A stretch of 64,000 nucleotides of DNA, taken from Phycisphaerae bacterium (GTDB lineage Bacteria > Planctomycetota > Phycisphaerae > UBA1845 > Fen-1342). Positions 8,264 to 18,172 of the stretch are shown piece by piece (position 1 is the first letter of the stretch; each line of letters begins with the position of its first letter). Location: positions 278,628 through 342,627 of the forward strand of contig JAUIEC010000004.1 in assembly GCA_030428945.1 (NCBI GenBank), read 5' to 3'. Position numbers and translations under genes: made by a program. Under the pieces are notes generated by a model. The model did not search any database and was not told where the DNA came from. It saw nothing but the letters and a program-made list of their open reading frames with translations.

Positions 8264-8883
8264 AGACCTTCGTCAAGATCTGCGGCCTCCGCACGATCGC
8301 GGACATGCGGGCCGCCGGCCAGGCCGGCGCGGATGCCGTCGGACTGATCTTCGCGGCCTCGCCGCGACGGATCGATGTGGACGAAGCGCGCGACCTGCGG
8401 GCCGCCATGCCGGACGGCCTGCTCGCGGTCGGCGTGTTTCGCGACGAGGCGCTCGAGCGGGTCAACGAGACGGCCGAGCGGGTCGGGCTGGACCTGGTAC
8501 AGTTGCATGGTGACGAATCGCCGGACTACTGCGCCGGTTGCGTCCGGCCGGTGATCCGGCGACACGACATTCCCGACGCCGGATCGGCGGTGCTGCGGCG
8601 GCAACTGGCGGACTACGCCGGGGTGGCGTGGCACCTGCTCGACCCCGGCGCGGGCAGCGGGCGGACCTTTGACTGGCGCATCGCACGTGATCTGCCGGGC
8701 CGCGTGATGGTCTCGGGCGGCCTTACCGTCCACAATGTGCACCTCGCGATCCAGGCCGCGCGGCCGCAGGGTGTCGACGTCGCCTCGGGTGTCGAGCGGG
8801 CGCCGGGCAGCAAGGACCACGCACTGGTCCGCAGTTTCATCGAGAGGGTCAGGGCAGCAGATGCAGACGCAGACAGACACTGA
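8260..8883 (+). CDS. trpF: phosphoribosylanthranilate isomerase
   Basis: 207 residues, a TIM barrel catalysing the Amadori rearrangement of phosphoribosylanthranilate to CdRP. Motifs are VKICGLRT with the catalytic cysteine at the N-terminus, [40 protein letters not shown] with the catalytic aspartate, [12 protein letters not shown] and [16 protein letters not shown]. The ATG at 8260 overlaps the tyrA stop (ATGA); the longer upstream frame is a shadow of tyrA. Its 3' end overlaps trpB by 23 bases, which is a longer overlap than at the other junctions. Confidence 0.95.
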   Translation: MKTFVKICGLRTIADMRAAGQAGADAVGLIFAASPRRIDVDEARDLRAAMPDGLLAVGVFRDEALERVNETAERVGLDLVQLHGDESPDYCAGCVRPVIRRHDIPDAGSAVLRRQLADYAGVAWHLLDPGAGSGRTFDWRIARDLPGRVMVSGGLTVHNVHLAIQAARPQGVDVASGVERAPGSKDHALVRSFIERVRAADADADRH

Positions 8884-10045
8884 CGCCGGGTTCTTCGGCG
8901 CGTTCGGCGGGCGGTACGTACCGGAGACCCTGGTGCCGGCGCTCGATCAGCTCGAACAGAGTTATCGTCGGATCGTGCCCGAGCCCGCGTTCCAGCAGGA
9001 ACTGGCCGACCTGCTGCGCGATTTCGTCGGGCGGTCCACCCCCCTCTTCTTCGCCCGCCGGCTGAGCGAGCAACTCGGCGGCGCCCGGATCTACCTGAAG
9101 CGCGAGGACCTCGCCCATACCGGGGCCCACAAGATCAACAACGCCGTCGGCCAGGCGCTGCTGGCCGAGCGGATGGGCAAGCGGCGGATCATCGCCGAGA
9201 CCGGGGCCGGCCAGCACGGCGTCGCCACCGCCGCGGCCTGCGCCCTGCGCGGGCTCGAATGCCACGTCTACATGGGCGCCGAGGACATCCGCCGCCAGCG
9301 GGCCAACGCCCTGCGGATGCGACTGCTCGGCGCGGAACTGATCTCGGTCGACAGCGGCACCCGCACGCTCAAGGACGCGATCAACGAAGCGATTCGCGAC
9401 TGGGTCACCAACGTCGAGACCACCCACTACGTGATCGGCTCGGTCGTCGGGCCGGCCCCCTACCCCGAAATGGTCCGCGACTTCCAGGCCGTCATCGGCC
9501 GCGAGGCCCGCGAACAGATACGGGCCGCGACCGGCCGCCTGCCGGACGAGGTGCACGCCTGCGTCGGCGGCGGATCGAACGCGATCGGCATCTTTCACGC
9601 CTTCGTCCCGGACTCCGGCGTCAGGCTGGTCGGGATCGAGGGCGGTGGCTACGGACCCGACAGCCGGCGCCACGCGGCCACGCTCTCGGCCGGATCGATC
9701 GGCGTGCTGCACGGGGCACGCAGCTACCTGCTGCAGGACAAGGACGGGCAGGTCTCCGGCACGCATTCGGTCTCGGCCGGACTTGATTACCCGGGCGTGG
9801 GCCCGGAGCATGCGTACCTGCGTGACAGCGGCCGGGTCGAGTACAGTTGGGCCGGAGACGAACAGGCCCTCGAGGCGCTGAAGCTGCTGAGCCGGACCGA
9901 GGGCATCCTGCCGGCGCTCGAGACGGCCCACGCACTGGCGTACTCGATCGAGCGGGCCCGGGAACTGCCCAGCGACCAGACGATCCTGGTCAGCCTGAGC
10001 GGCCGGGGCGACAAGGACCTGGAAATCGTGGAGGGCCTGGTATGA
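8861..10045 (+). CDS. trpB: tryptophan synthase beta chain
   Basis: 394 residues. TrpB condenses indole with serine using PLP. The PLP lysine lies in [13 protein letters not shown], followed by [16 protein letters not shown] (contains the catalytic glutamate region), the phosphate-binding [12 protein letters not shown], and the monovalent-cation region near [11 protein letters not shown]. The ATG at 8861 gives an N-terminus of normal TrpB1 length ([20 protein letters not shown]). It is a TrpB1-type sequence, expected to work in an alpha2-beta2 complex with the TrpA encoded immediately downstream with an ATGA overlap. Confidence 0.97.
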   Translation: MQTQTDTDAGFFGAFGGRYVPETLVPALDQLEQSYRRIVPEPAFQQELADLLRDFVGRSTPLFFARRLSEQLGGARIYLKREDLAHTGAHKINNAVGQALLAERMGKRRIIAETGAGQHGVATAAACALRGLECHVYMGAEDIRRQRANALRMRLLGAELISVDSGTRTLKDAINEAIRDWVTNVETTHYVIGSVVGPAPYPEMVRDFQAVIGREAREQIRAATGRLPDEVHACVGGGSNAIGIFHAFVPDSGVRLVGIEGGGYGPDSRRHAATLSAGSIGVLHGARSYLLQDKDGQVSGTHSVSAGLDYPGVGPEHAYLRDSGRVEYSWAGDEQALEALKLLSRTEGILPALETAHALAYSIERARELPSDQTILVSLSGRGDKDLEIVEGLV

Positions 10046-10821
10046 GCCTGGCGGATGTCTTCGCCGGCACCCGCGCCGCGGGCGAACTGGCGTTTGTGCC
10101 GTACCAGACGGCCGGCTTTCCGACGCTGCGCCAGTCGCTGGCGAACGTGCACGCGCTGACCCGCCTGGGCGCCGACCTGGTCGAGATCGGGCTCCCGTTT
10201 TCGGATCCGATCGCAGACGGCCCGACGATTCAGCATGCTTCGAACGTCGCGTTGGAGAATGGCATCACTCCGCAGGCAGCGCTCGATGCGCTGGTCGCGC
10301 GTCCGCCCGAGGTGCCGGGCGTGGTGATGTCGTACCTGAACCCGCTGCTGGCGATGCCGCGGGACCGGATGTTCGGGCAGCTTCGCGACGCGAACGTGCG
10401 GGGCCTGATCGTGCCGGACCTGCCGCCGGAACTGGGCGAGGAATGGGAGCGGGCCGGCGAACGCTGCGGCGTCGACCTGGTCTACCTGCTGGCCCCGAAC
10501 AGCAGCCCGGAGCGCGTCCGACTGGTGGCCGCCCGCAGCCGCGGGTTCATCTACGCGGTGGCCGTGGTCGGCACGACCGGGGCGCGGGCGGAACTGTACG
10601 AAGGCCTGCCGCCGCTGCTGGAACAGATCCGCGGGGTGACCGACGTCCCGGTGGTGGTCGGTTTCGGCATTTCGCACCCGGACCACGTGCGGGCCCTGCA
10701 CGGGCTGGCCGACGGGGTCGTCGTAGCGAGCCGATTGATCGAAGCGATGCGTCGCGGCGAGGACTGGCAGCAGCTGGCCCGCGACCTGAAAGCCGCGACA
10801 AGGAGAGAACGATGCTCGTAG
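10042..10821 (+). CDS. trpA: tryptophan synthase alpha chain
   Basis: 259 residues. TrpA cleaves indole-3-glycerol phosphate to indole, which is channelled to TrpB. The catalytic glutamate is in [19 protein letters not shown] and the catalytic aspartate in the same loop. Later motifs are [24 protein letters not shown] and the phosphate site [15 protein letters not shown] followed by [12 protein letters not shown]. The start overlaps the trpB stop. The 3' end overlaps the following DAHP synthase start by 10 bases. Confidence 0.96.
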   Translation: MSLADVFAGTRAAGELAFVPYQTAGFPTLRQSLANVHALTRLGADLVEIGLPFSDPIADGPTIQHASNVALENGITPQAALDALVARPPEVPGVVMSYLNPLLAMPRDRMFGQLRDANVRGLIVPDLPPELGEEWERAGERCGVDLVYLLAPNSSPERVRLVAARSRGFIYAVAVVGTTGARAELYEGLPPLLEQIRGVTDVPVVVGFGISHPDHVRALHGLADGVVVASRLIEAMRRGEDWQQLARDLKAATRRERCS

Positions 10822-11837
10822 TCATGAAGGCCGACGCGACCGCCGAGGACGTCGTGCGGGTCTGTTCCGCGATCGAGGCGCTCGGGCTGACCGCCCACCC
10901 GATCCCCGGACAGAGCCGCACCGCGATCGGCATCACCGGAAACGTCGGCCCGGTCGACCCCGCCCAGCTCAGCAATGTCGACGGCGTCAAGGAGGTCATT
11001 CGCGTCACCCGGCCGCACAAGCTGACCAACCGCGAGATGAAGCCCGAGGACAGCGTGATCCGCGTCGGCGACGTCGAAATCGGCGGGCCGGACGTGGTCG
11101 TCTTCGCCGGGCCGTGCTCGGTCGAGAGCTACGAGCAGATGAGCGTGATCGCCCGCGAACTGAAGGCCCGCGGGGCCCACCTGCTGCGCGGCGGGGCCTT
11201 CAAACCGCGGACCAGTCCGTACTCGTTCCAGGGTCTCGGCGAGGAAGGGCTCGAGATCCTCAGCGCCGTCCGCAACGAAACCGGACTGCCGATCGTCTCT
11301 GAACTGCTCTCGACCGACGAACTCGACCTGGTCGTCGAGCACGTCGACGTGATCCAGGTCGGCGCCCGCAACATGCACAACTACGCCCTGCTCCGCGCCC
11401 TCGGCCAGACCCGCAAGCCGGTCTTCCTCAAGCGCGGCCTGTCCGCCACCCTCGAGGAATTCCTGCTGGCGGCCGAGTACATCATGGCCGGCGGCAACCC
11501 CGGCGTGATTCTCTGCGAGCGCGGCATTCGCACGTTCAGCACGCACTGTCGCTTCACGCTGGATCTGAGCATCGTCCCGGTCCTGAAGCGGGCCACGCAC
11601 CTGCCGGTCGTCGTCGATCCGAGTCACGCGACCGGGCAGCGCGACCTGGTCCTTCCGATGACGCGGGCCTCGGTCGCGGCCGGTGCCGACGGGGTGATGG
11701 TCGAGGTTCATCCCGAGCCGGAACGGGCCTACTCGGACGGTGCCCAGGCGATCACGCTCGACATGTTCGAGGAACTGATGACCCAGGTCCGGCAGCTTGG
11801 CCCGCTGATCCGGCAGAGGTCCGCGGTGTCGCTGTGA
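10812..11837 (+). CDS. 3-deoxy-7-phosphoheptulonate synthase, type I-beta with ACT-like N-terminal domain
   Basis: 341 residues. DAHP synthase condenses phosphoenolpyruvate and erythrose-4-phosphate, the first step of the shikimate pathway. Residues 1-75 form the small ferredoxin-like regulatory domain seen in Thermotoga/Bacillus-type enzymes ([25 protein letters not shown]). The barrel shows [73 protein letters not shown] and [15 protein letters not shown]. The Shine-Dalgarno AGGAGAG ends five bases before ATG 10812. Placing this entry enzyme inside the trp operon means that tryptophan supply would control commitment to all aromatics. Confidence 0.94.
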   Translation: MLVVMKADATAEDVVRVCSAIEALGLTAHPIPGQSRTAIGITGNVGPVDPAQLSNVDGVKEVIRVTRPHKLTNREMKPEDSVIRVGDVEIGGPDVVVFAGPCSVESYEQMSVIARELKARGAHLLRGGAFKPRTSPYSFQGLGEEGLEILSAVRNETGLPIVSELLSTDELDLVVEHVDVIQVGARNMHNYALLRALGQTRKPVFLKRGLSATLEEFLLAAEYIMAGGNPGVILCERGIRTFSTHCRFTLDLSIVPVLKRATHLPVVVDPSHATGQRDLVLPMTRASVAAGADGVMVEVHPEPERAYSDGAQAITLDMFEELMTQVRQLGPLIRQRSAVSL

Positions 11838-13273
11838 ACCTGCCGGACCTGAAGCCGATTCGCTGCTGGTACCGGCGCCTCGCGTCGCGGGCGGCGCCGC
11901 TGGCCGTCTTCGAGGCTCTCTACCCGGATCAGCCGCAGGCGTTCCTGTACGAGTCGCTCGAAGCCCACGGCGGCCGCGGGCGCTACTCGTTCCTCGGCGC
12001 CCACCCGCGGGCGATCCTGCGGGCCAGCGGACGCGGCATCTCGCTCGAAGTCAACGGCCGCGTGCACGAAACCGAGGGCGACCCGCTCGAAGCGCTGCGG
12101 CGACTGAACCACCTGCAGGAGGACGCCCCGCCGGTGGCTCCCTTCTGCGGCGGCGCGGTCGGCTACCTTGGCTACGACACCGTCCGCTGGACCGAACGCA
12201 TCCCGGCCGGCAATCCCGATGACCTCGGCGCGCCGGAAGCCCATTTCCTGCTGCCGGGTGAGGTGATCTGCTTCGACCACCGCGACAAGCTCGTGCACGT
12301 GCTGCTGTACCGCGAGGAGGGACACGAGCAGCGTCTGGCGCAGATCCAGGCGGTGCTCGATGCCAGCGTGCGGGTCGAGGCCAACCTGCGGGACGGTGCC
12401 GAACAGCCCGCGGAGGGCGACCCGCTGCCGCTGACCAGCAACATGACCCGCGCGCAATTCGAAGAGATGGTCCGGCGGGCAAAGGAGTACATCCTGGCCG
12501 GCGACATCTTCCAGGTGGTGCTGTCGCAGCGCTTCAGCTTTCCGGTCCGCGTGCCGCCGGTCGAACTGTACCGGGCCCTGCGGATCACGAACCCCTCGCC
12601 GTACATGTACTACCTGCGGCTCGGCGACCTGCAGATCGTCGGTTCGTCGCCGGAGATCCTCGTCCAGAAGCTTGGCCGCAAGGTGGTCACGCGGCCCCTG
12701 GCGGGCACGCGTCCGCGCGGCGCGACCGAGGAGGAGGACCAGGCTCTGGCGGCCGAACTGCAGGCCGACGAAAAGGAGCGGGCCGAGCACGTCATGCTGG
12801 TCGACCTCGGGCGAAACGACCTCGGACGGGTCTGCGAATACCAGTCGATCGAACTGACCGACGTGCTGGCGATCGAGCGGCACTCGAAGGTGATGCACCT
12901 GGTATCGAACGTCGAGGGCTGGCTGCGTCCGGACTGCGACGCGTTCGACGTCTTCCAGGCGGTCTTCCCGGCCGGAACGCTGAGCGGCGCGCCGAAGGTT
13001 CGGGCGATGGAGATCATCGAGGAACTGGAACCGGTCAAGCGCGGCGTCTTCGGCGGTGCGATCGGCTACTTCAGCGTGCTGGGCGACCTGGACCTGTGCA
13101 TCGCGATCCGCACGATGGTCGTCCGCGGCGACACCGGCTACATCCAGGCCGGGGCCGGCATCGTGGCCGACTCGCACCCGGCCAGCGAATACCAGGAAAC
13201 GATCAACAAGGCCCGCGGCGTCCTGCGCGCGGTGCAACTGGCCGAACAGTGGCACGGCCGGAGTGGAAGCTGA
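11834..13273 (+). CDS. trpE: anthranilate synthase component I
   Basis: 479 residues. The GTG start overlaps the previous stop (GTGA). TrpE converts chorismate to anthranilate with ammonia from a TrpG partner. Conserved features are LYESLEAHGGRGRYSFLG near the N-terminus, FCGGAVGYLGYDTVRW, the chorismate-binding SPEILVQ, RPLAGTRPRGATEEEDQ, VDLGRNDLGRVCEY, AGTLSGAPKVRAMEIIEELEP and AGAGIVADSHPASEYQET. The feedback-site region LLESxxxxGRYS is intact in form. trpE stands last in the operon and no trpG or pabA is present in the window, so the amidotransferase must be encoded elsewhere. Confidence 0.96.
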   Translation: MNLPDLKPIRCWYRRLASRAAPLAVFEALYPDQPQAFLYESLEAHGGRGRYSFLGAHPRAILRASGRGISLEVNGRVHETEGDPLEALRRLNHLQEDAPPVAPFCGGAVGYLGYDTVRWTERIPAGNPDDLGAPEAHFLLPGEVICFDHRDKLVHVLLYREEGHEQRLAQIQAVLDASVRVEANLRDGAEQPAEGDPLPLTSNMTRAQFEEMVRRAKEYILAGDIFQVVLSQRFSFPVRVPPVELYRALRITNPSPYMYYLRLGDLQIVGSSPEILVQKLGRKVVTRPLAGTRPRGATEEEDQALAAELQADEKERAEHVMLVDLGRNDLGRVCEYQSIELTDVLAIERHSKVMHLVSNVEGWLRPDCDAFDVFQAVFPAGTLSGAPKVRAMEIIEELEPVKRGVFGGAIGYFSVLGDLDLCIAIRTMVVRGDTGYIQAGAGIVADSHPASEYQETINKARGVLRAVQLAEQWHGRSGS

Positions 13274-13356
13274 GGAACCAGGGCGCGAGGAGCCAGATGT
13301 TCACGCTTCCCCGGTGACGCATCGTCCGGCACGTCATCGTCGCGGTTCACTGGTTC
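13274..13356. repeat. inverted repeat between convergent trpE and the S41-like lipoprotein gene
   Basis: GGAACCAG at 13274-13281, just after the trpE stop, is inverted as CTGGTTC at 13350-13356, which encodes the last residues of the convergent gene. The intervening GGGCGCGA GGAGCCAG continues the octamer pattern. It could form a bidirectional hairpin at the operon end. Confidence 0.4.
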
Positions 13357-14894
13357 TGTTTCATTCCGATCGCGAGCAGGGCGCGTTCGAGCAGCAGGTC
13401 GTAGTAGTGCGGCCAGTTTCCCCGGGTGGGTGGCAGAAGTTCGGACACTGCGGGCGGATTGCCTTCGAGGACCTCGCCGTTGGGACGGATCGTCTGGCCG
13501 ATGGACCACATGAACTTCGCGAGCGGCGGGCCGCCGGGCAGGCGGACGGGCTCGGTCCATTCCCACGTGTTGCTGTAGCCACCGGTCGGCATGCCGAGCG
13601 TGTGGGCCAGCTTGTTGTCGATCACCATCGCGGCGAACTGGTCGAGGTGCGAGCCGCCGGCCGGGCTGAAGAGGCAGACCAGCGGGCCGCGGAAGTGCAG
13701 TTCGGCGGGCTGCATGATGCCGTCGGCGTCCTTCGGCAGGTGGGCGAGCTTGAACGGCACGTTGTTGGAGTACGCGTCGCCGGCCTCGATCGCGGCCGTG
13801 ACGTCGGTGTCGAGCCACTGCGACAGCCAGCTTGCGCCGACCTGGCGGCGGCGCATCTCGTCCCGGATGCCGGCGATGAACAGCGGCGTCACGTCACTGA
13901 TGCGAAGGTTGCCGAAGGTCGTGCGGAACGGCGTCGGCGACAACTGCCGCAGCACGTCCGCCCCCCCGGCCCCGCCGCGGGCCCGGGTCGCGTCGAAGAT
14001 CACGGCGTGGTCGAGCTCGTTCCGCTCGGCCGCCTCGGCCACCAGGCGGCGCGTGTCGGCCACGCAGGTGCGTCCGAAGCCGTTCCAGTCCAGCAGCAGG
14101 ACCGGCAGATCGGGATGCGCATAGAGCGTGAACGTGTCGCACGACCAGCGCTGCTGAAAGCCCGGGTAACGCGGCTGGTCGAGGCCCTGCCAGCGGATCG
14201 AGTCGGCCGCCAGCCAGGGACTGCTGAGCGTGTAGCGCGTTCCGTCCGGACGCTGCAGGGTCAGCGTGGCCTGCGGCGGATTGAGCGCCCGGGGAAGCTG
14301 ACTGCTGCGCTGGGCAAGCTGCGCGGCGAGGACATACCAGAGACGGGCCTCGGTCGACGCACGCAGGTACGGGCGCGCGGCCGCGACCCACTCGGCGACG
14401 GGCTGGCCGTGCACTTCCGTGACGACGTCGCCCAGCGCGGGCAGCGGCTGATCGGGGAAACAGGCCGCCGGGTCACGCGGCAGGTCGGCGACGAAGATCC
14501 GTTCCTGCCCGGGCGTGCCGAAGTCGGTCGCGAAGCGCAGCGGCAGGCGGCCGGAGAAACCCTCGTCGCCGAACAGTCGCGGGTTGGGGTCGTAGACCCG
14601 CAGGTGCGTGTCGCGCCGGGCGGCCGAGAGTCGGACGAGTGCCAGGTAGAGTTCGTGGCCGTCGGCGGCGGCTTCGAAATCGGGCCGGCAGGCGCGGAGG
14701 GCCTGCTCGACATCGAGGTTCAGGGCGGCGTTCTTCGGCGGGCTGAACGCCTCGCGGCGCAGGGTCTTGTCGACCAGGTCCTCGAACAGTTCGAGGCGCT
14801 GGTCGGCCCGGCCGACGAGCGTGGGGTCGACGCCCGGCCGCATGCAGCCGACCAGGGAACTCAGCGCGATGACTGCGACAACGAGGAATTTCAT
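13347..14894 (-). CDS. S41-peptidase-like lipoprotein
   Basis: 515 residues. The start at 14894 gives a lipoprotein signal (hydrophobic stretch then lipobox LVGC, Cys17), so the protein is probably anchored in a membrane facing the periplasm. A PDZ-like part around residues 150-235 contains PLPALGDVVTEVHGQPVAEW. The C-terminal half resembles tail-specific/C-terminal processing proteases: LLDWNGFGRTCVADTRRLV, a GGAGGADVL stretch, then LFSPAGGSHLDQFAAMVIDN where the serine aligns with the S41 nucleophile, and TLGMPTGGYSN. The usual lysine/glutamate partners cannot be placed with certainty, so activity is unproven. The longer upstream frame would run past the intergenic promoter region. It diverges from trkA. 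Confidence 0.7.
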   Translation of the reverse strand: MKFLVVAVIALSSLVGCMRPGVDPTLVGRADQRLELFEDLVDKTLRREAFSPPKNAALNLDVEQALRACRPDFEAAADGHELYLALVRLSAARRDTHLRVYDPNPRLFGDEGFSGRLPLRFATDFGTPGQERIFVADLPRDPAACFPDQPLPALGDVVTEVHGQPVAEWVAAARPYLRASTEARLWYVLAAQLAQRSSQLPRALNPPQATLTLQRPDGTRYTLSSPWLAADSIRWQGLDQPRYPGFQQRWSCDTFTLYAHPDLPVLLLDWNGFGRTCVADTRRLVAEAAERNELDHAVIFDATRARGGAGGADVLRQLSPTPFRTTFGNLRISDVTPLFIAGIRDEMRRRQVGASWLSQWLDTDVTAAIEAGDAYSNNVPFKLAHLPKDADGIMQPAELHFRGPLVCLFSPAGGSHLDQFAAMVIDNKLAHTLGMPTGGYSNTWEWTEPVRLPGGPPLAKFMWSIGQTIRPNGEVLEGNPPAVSELLPPTRGNWPHYYDLLLERALLAIGMKQNQ

Positions 14895-15005
14895 GCGCGG
14901 GCGACTCCGGCAAAGTTGCGTGGCGGGCCCGGCCCGGATGGCCGCTGACCCGGTGCACGGGTACCATACCCGGTTTGACCGCTGGCGAAAGCCGGGGAGA
15001 GGTGC

Positions 15006-16343
15006 ATGAATATCGTCATCTGCGGCGGCGGAGAGGTTGGCAGCCACGCGGCCGAGGAACTGACCAGGGCGGGCAGCGCGGTCACGCTGATCGACGCGGA
15101 CGAGCAGAAGCTGCGCGCGATCACCGACACGATGGACGTCCGCACGCTGGTCGGCAACGCCGCCAGCGCGGAGATCCTGCGGGAGGCCGGGGCGGCCGAC
15201 GCGGACCTGCTGGTGGCGGCGACGAACAGTGACGAAGTCAACCTGGTGGCGTCGGCGGTCGGTCGGGCCCTGGGCGCGGCGAAGTCACTGGCACGCGTGC
15301 ATCACAGCACGTTCCTGAACAAGAAGTCGTTTGACTACGAGAAGCACTTCGGAATCAGCGAACTGCTGTGCCCGGAGTTCACCACGGCGTCGGCGATCGC
15401 GCGGACGCTGCGGAACCCGGCCGCGCTGGCGATCGAGGAGTTCGCCGGCGGGCGGATCGACATGCATGAACTGCCGATCAGCGATGAGGCGCCCGCGACA
15501 GGCCGCCCGCTGGCGGAGGTGAAGATGCCGGCCCGGACGCGGCTGGCGGCCGTCCTGCGGAAGACGGACGTGTTCCTGCCGGATGGCGAGACGGTCCTGA
15601 GCAAGGGCGACCGGGTCGTGCTGGTTGCCAACCGGGACGTGTTCGACGAGGCCCGGGCGATGTTCCGGGCCGAGAAGCCGACCCGCAAGTCGGTCGTGCT
15701 GCTGGGCGGCACGCCGATGTGCGTCTGGCTGTGCGAGGCGCTCCGCGAGCGGGTCTGGTCGATCCGCGTCTTCGAGACGAACCGGCCGCGGGCCGAGCAC
15801 CTGGCCGAGCGGCTTCCGTGGGTGACGGTGCTGAGCGCCGACCCGACCGACAAGGGCGTGTTCGCCGAGGAGCGGATCGCCCTGGCGGACGTGTTCGTGG
15901 GCCTGCTGGACGACGACGAGGACAACATCGTCGGTTCGGTGATGGCCAAGGCGGGCGGGGTGAGCGAGTCGATCGCGGTGGTGCAGCAGTCGCGTTACAT
16001 GGACCTGCTGTATCACATCGGCATCGATCATGCCTACAGCCCGGGGATGGTGGCGGCCCGCGAAATCACGAACCTGCTGGACGACAGTCCGATCCGCAGG
16101 CTGGCGGCCCTGGCGACGGGAATCGACGCGTACCAGATCCGCGTGCAGACGACGGCCCCGGTCAACGGCCAGGTGCTGCGGCGGATTCAGCTCTCGCCGA
16201 ACTGGGTGCTGGGCGCGATCCGCCGCAACGACGAAGTCTGGGTGCCGGGTGCCGACGACGTGGTCCAGGGCGGCGACATCGTGCTGCTGATCGGAAAGCA
16301 CGGCGAGGAGCAGCAGCTCGAGGAGTTGTTCCTCGGCAAGTGA
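15006..16343 (+). CDS. trkA: Trk potassium uptake regulatory protein TrkA
   Basis: 445 residues, two tandem RCK units. The first NAD-binding loop is IVICGGGEVGSHAAEEL at residues 2-19 with ADLLVAATNSDEVN, followed by a TrkA-C domain around 140-220. The second Rossmann unit begins VVLLGGTPMCVWLCEAL near residue 230, where the glycine-rich loop is degenerate, followed by a second TrkA-C domain ending VVQGGDIVLLIGK. The cytoplasmic protein gates the TrkH channel encoded 93 bases downstream. RCK-C domains of this family bind c-di-AMP in other bacteria. A GGGGAGAGG Shine-Dalgarno sequence precedes the ATG. Confidence 0.93.
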   Translation: MNIVICGGGEVGSHAAEELTRAGSAVTLIDADEQKLRAITDTMDVRTLVGNAASAEILREAGAADADLLVAATNSDEVNLVASAVGRALGAAKSLARVHHSTFLNKKSFDYEKHFGISELLCPEFTTASAIARTLRNPAALAIEEFAGGRIDMHELPISDEAPATGRPLAEVKMPARTRLAAVLRKTDVFLPDGETVLSKGDRVVLVANRDVFDEARAMFRAEKPTRKSVVLLGGTPMCVWLCEALRERVWSIRVFETNRPRAEHLAERLPWVTVLSADPTDKGVFAEERIALADVFVGLLDDDEDNIVGSVMAKAGGVSESIAVVQQSRYMDLLYHIGIDHAYSPGMVAAREITNLLDDSPIRRLAALATGIDAYQIRVQTTAPVNGQVLRRIQLSPNWVLGAIRRNDEVWVPGADDVVQGGDIVLLIGKHGEEQQLEELFLGK

Positions 16344-16436
16344 ATCACACCGGCGGCGGGTTCACCTCGTTTGTGAGCCACCGGGGCCCGCCATAGAATC
16401 CGATCCCGCGCCGGACGCGGACCACGAGGATGCTCT

Positions 16437-18002
16437 TTGAACTACGCGATGGTCGTCAATCAGTTCGGCCTGCTGGTCATGCTGCTGAGCGGCTTCATGC
16501 TGATCGCGCCGGCGGTGGCGGCCGCGTTTCGCGGGTTGCCGGGCGATGCTTCGGCGGTCGGGGCGATGATCATCACCGGCACGACCAGCCTGCTGCTGGG
16601 AAGCGTGGCGTTTCTGCTGTCGCGGAAGGGCGACAAGTTCCTCGGTCGCAAGGAAGCGCTGCTGCTGGTCGCGACCAGTTGGATCGGGGGCGCGCTGGTG
16701 GCCGCCCTGCCGTTCTGGCTCTGGGCGCTGTGGGACAGCCCGGCCGGGCATCCGTTCCGGAGCCTGGTGCACTGCTACTTCGAGGCGATGAGCGGGCTGA
16801 CGACCACCGGGGCGACGGTGCTGGGCGGCGAGCAGCCGATCGACATCGAATCGCTGCCGCCGTCGCTGCTGCTGTGGCGTTCGCTGACGCACTGGCTGGG
16901 CGGGCTGGGCATCGTCGTGCTGTTCGTCGCGGTCCTGCCGGGGCTCGGCGTCGGCGGCAAGCGGCTGTTCAACATCGAGGCGAGCGGCCCGGCCAAGGAG
17001 GGTCTCCAGCCGCAGATCCGCGAGACGGCCCGCTGGCTGTGGTACATCTACGTCGGACTGACGGTCGCGGAGTTCCTGCTGCTGCGGACGCTGGGCGGGC
17101 TGGACTCGTTCGATTCGCTGAACCACACGTTCGCGACACTGTCGACCGGCGGGTTCAGCACCCGGAACGCCAGCATCGGCGCGTTCGAAGGCAACCTGTT
17201 CGTCTATCCGATCATCATCACGTTCATGCTGCTGGCGGGCGTGAACTTCGGGCTGTACTACAAGCTCGGCCGCGGCAAGCTGACGAACATCTTCGCGGAC
17301 ACCGAACTGCGCGTGTACCTGGGCCTGACGGCGCTCGGGACCGTGCTGATCGCGCTGACGCTGATCGTCAACCAGACCCCGATCACGATGACCGACGCGA
17401 CCGTGCACGAAACGCCGGGCTGGCTCGGGGCGTTCTGGCACTCGACCTTCGCGACGGTCACGTCGCTGACCGGGACGGGCTTCTGCGCGCCGGACTTCGA
17501 GAACTGGCCGTTCCTGGCCAAGGGCCTGATCGTCACGATCATGTTCGTCGGACCCTGCTCCGGCTCGACCGGCGGCGGCATGAAGGTCATCCGCGTCTGG
17601 GTCGGGATCAAGCTGCTGCTGGCGGAAATCGAGCACATCTTCCGCCCGCAGGTGATCCGGCCGGTGCGGCTGGGCAACACGACCCTGGATCCGGAACTGC
17701 GGCTGGGCACGGCGATCTACCTGCTGGGCGTGCTGGTGCTGTTCGCCGGCGGCGCGTTCCTGGTGATGTTCTTCGAGCAGTTCAACAGCCAGCAGGATCT
17801 CGATCCGATCACCGCCCTGACGGCCAGCATCGCGACACTTTCGAACGTCGGCCCGGGCCTGGGACTGGTCGGACCGACCGGAAACTACGGCGGCTTCACG
17901 TCGCCCAGCCTGCTGCTGATGTCGCTGCTGATGGCCCTCGGCCGACTCGAGGTCTACGCGATCATCGTGCTGTTCAGCCCGACGTTCTGGCGAAGAGACT
18001 GA
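16437..18002 (+). CDS. trkH: Trk potassium transporter membrane subunit TrkH
   Basis: 521 residues with about ten to twelve membrane spans. The four selectivity-filter loops with their glycines are visible: SGLTTTGATVL, FATLSTGGFSTRN, TSLTGTGFCAPDF and ATLSNVGPGLG. The intramembrane loop region SGSTGGGMKVIRV precedes the fourth repeat. It imports K+ together with TrkA at the cytoplasmic membrane. The best start is TTG at 16437, six bases after GAGGA; an internal ATG at 16449 would shorten it by four residues. An ATG at 16430 belongs to another frame. Confidence 0.93.
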   Translation: MNYAMVVNQFGLLVMLLSGFMLIAPAVAAAFRGLPGDASAVGAMIITGTTSLLLGSVAFLLSRKGDKFLGRKEALLLVATSWIGGALVAALPFWLWALWDSPAGHPFRSLVHCYFEAMSGLTTTGATVLGGEQPIDIESLPPSLLLWRSLTHWLGGLGIVVLFVAVLPGLGVGGKRLFNIEASGPAKEGLQPQIRETARWLWYIYVGLTVAEFLLLRTLGGLDSFDSLNHTFATLSTGGFSTRNASIGAFEGNLFVYPIIITFMLLAGVNFGLYYKLGRGKLTNIFADTELRVYLGLTALGTVLIALTLIVNQTPITMTDATVHETPGWLGAFWHSTFATVTSLTGTGFCAPDFENWPFLAKGLIVTIMFVGPCSGSTGGGMKVIRVWVGIKLLLAEIEHIFRPQVIRPVRLGNTTLDPELRLGTAIYLLGVLVLFAGGAFLVMFFEQFNSQQDLDPITALTASIATLSNVGPGLGLVGPTGNYGGFTSPSLLLMSLLMALGRLEVYAIIVLFSPTFWRRD

Positions 18003-18005
18003 CCG

Positions 18006-18131
18006 CGGAGAAGGGAGCGAGAGAGCCGGCGAGCGGGGTGGCTCTGCAACCCACTACCCGGACCGGGTGGTGTTCCGGGCCGGCGGTTGGCGGTGTAATG
18101 GGGACCTGAGCAGGTAAGCTGGTGAGCAAGG
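18006..18131. repeat. octamer-like repeat cluster after trkH
   Basis: Just after the trkH stop, GGAGAAGG GAGCGAGA GAGCC runs from about 18006, and GAGCAGGTAAGCTGGTGAGCAAGG occupies 18108-18131 in pieces related to GTAAGCAG and GTGAGCAA. A GTAAGC unit and a GTGAGC unit both carry stop triplets. Between them is GC-rich DNA with no gene. The second cluster lies only about 40 bases before the metallopeptidase start. Confidence 0.5.
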
Positions 18132-18172
18132 CCCCCCCTTGCGATCATCGAATACGTTCCAGGAGCAGGACC

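Noticed and set aside
18122..18172. Upstream GTG start for the zinc metallopeptidase
   Set aside because: It falls inside the repeat cluster, and the ATG at 18173 has a strong Shine-Dalgarno sequence.
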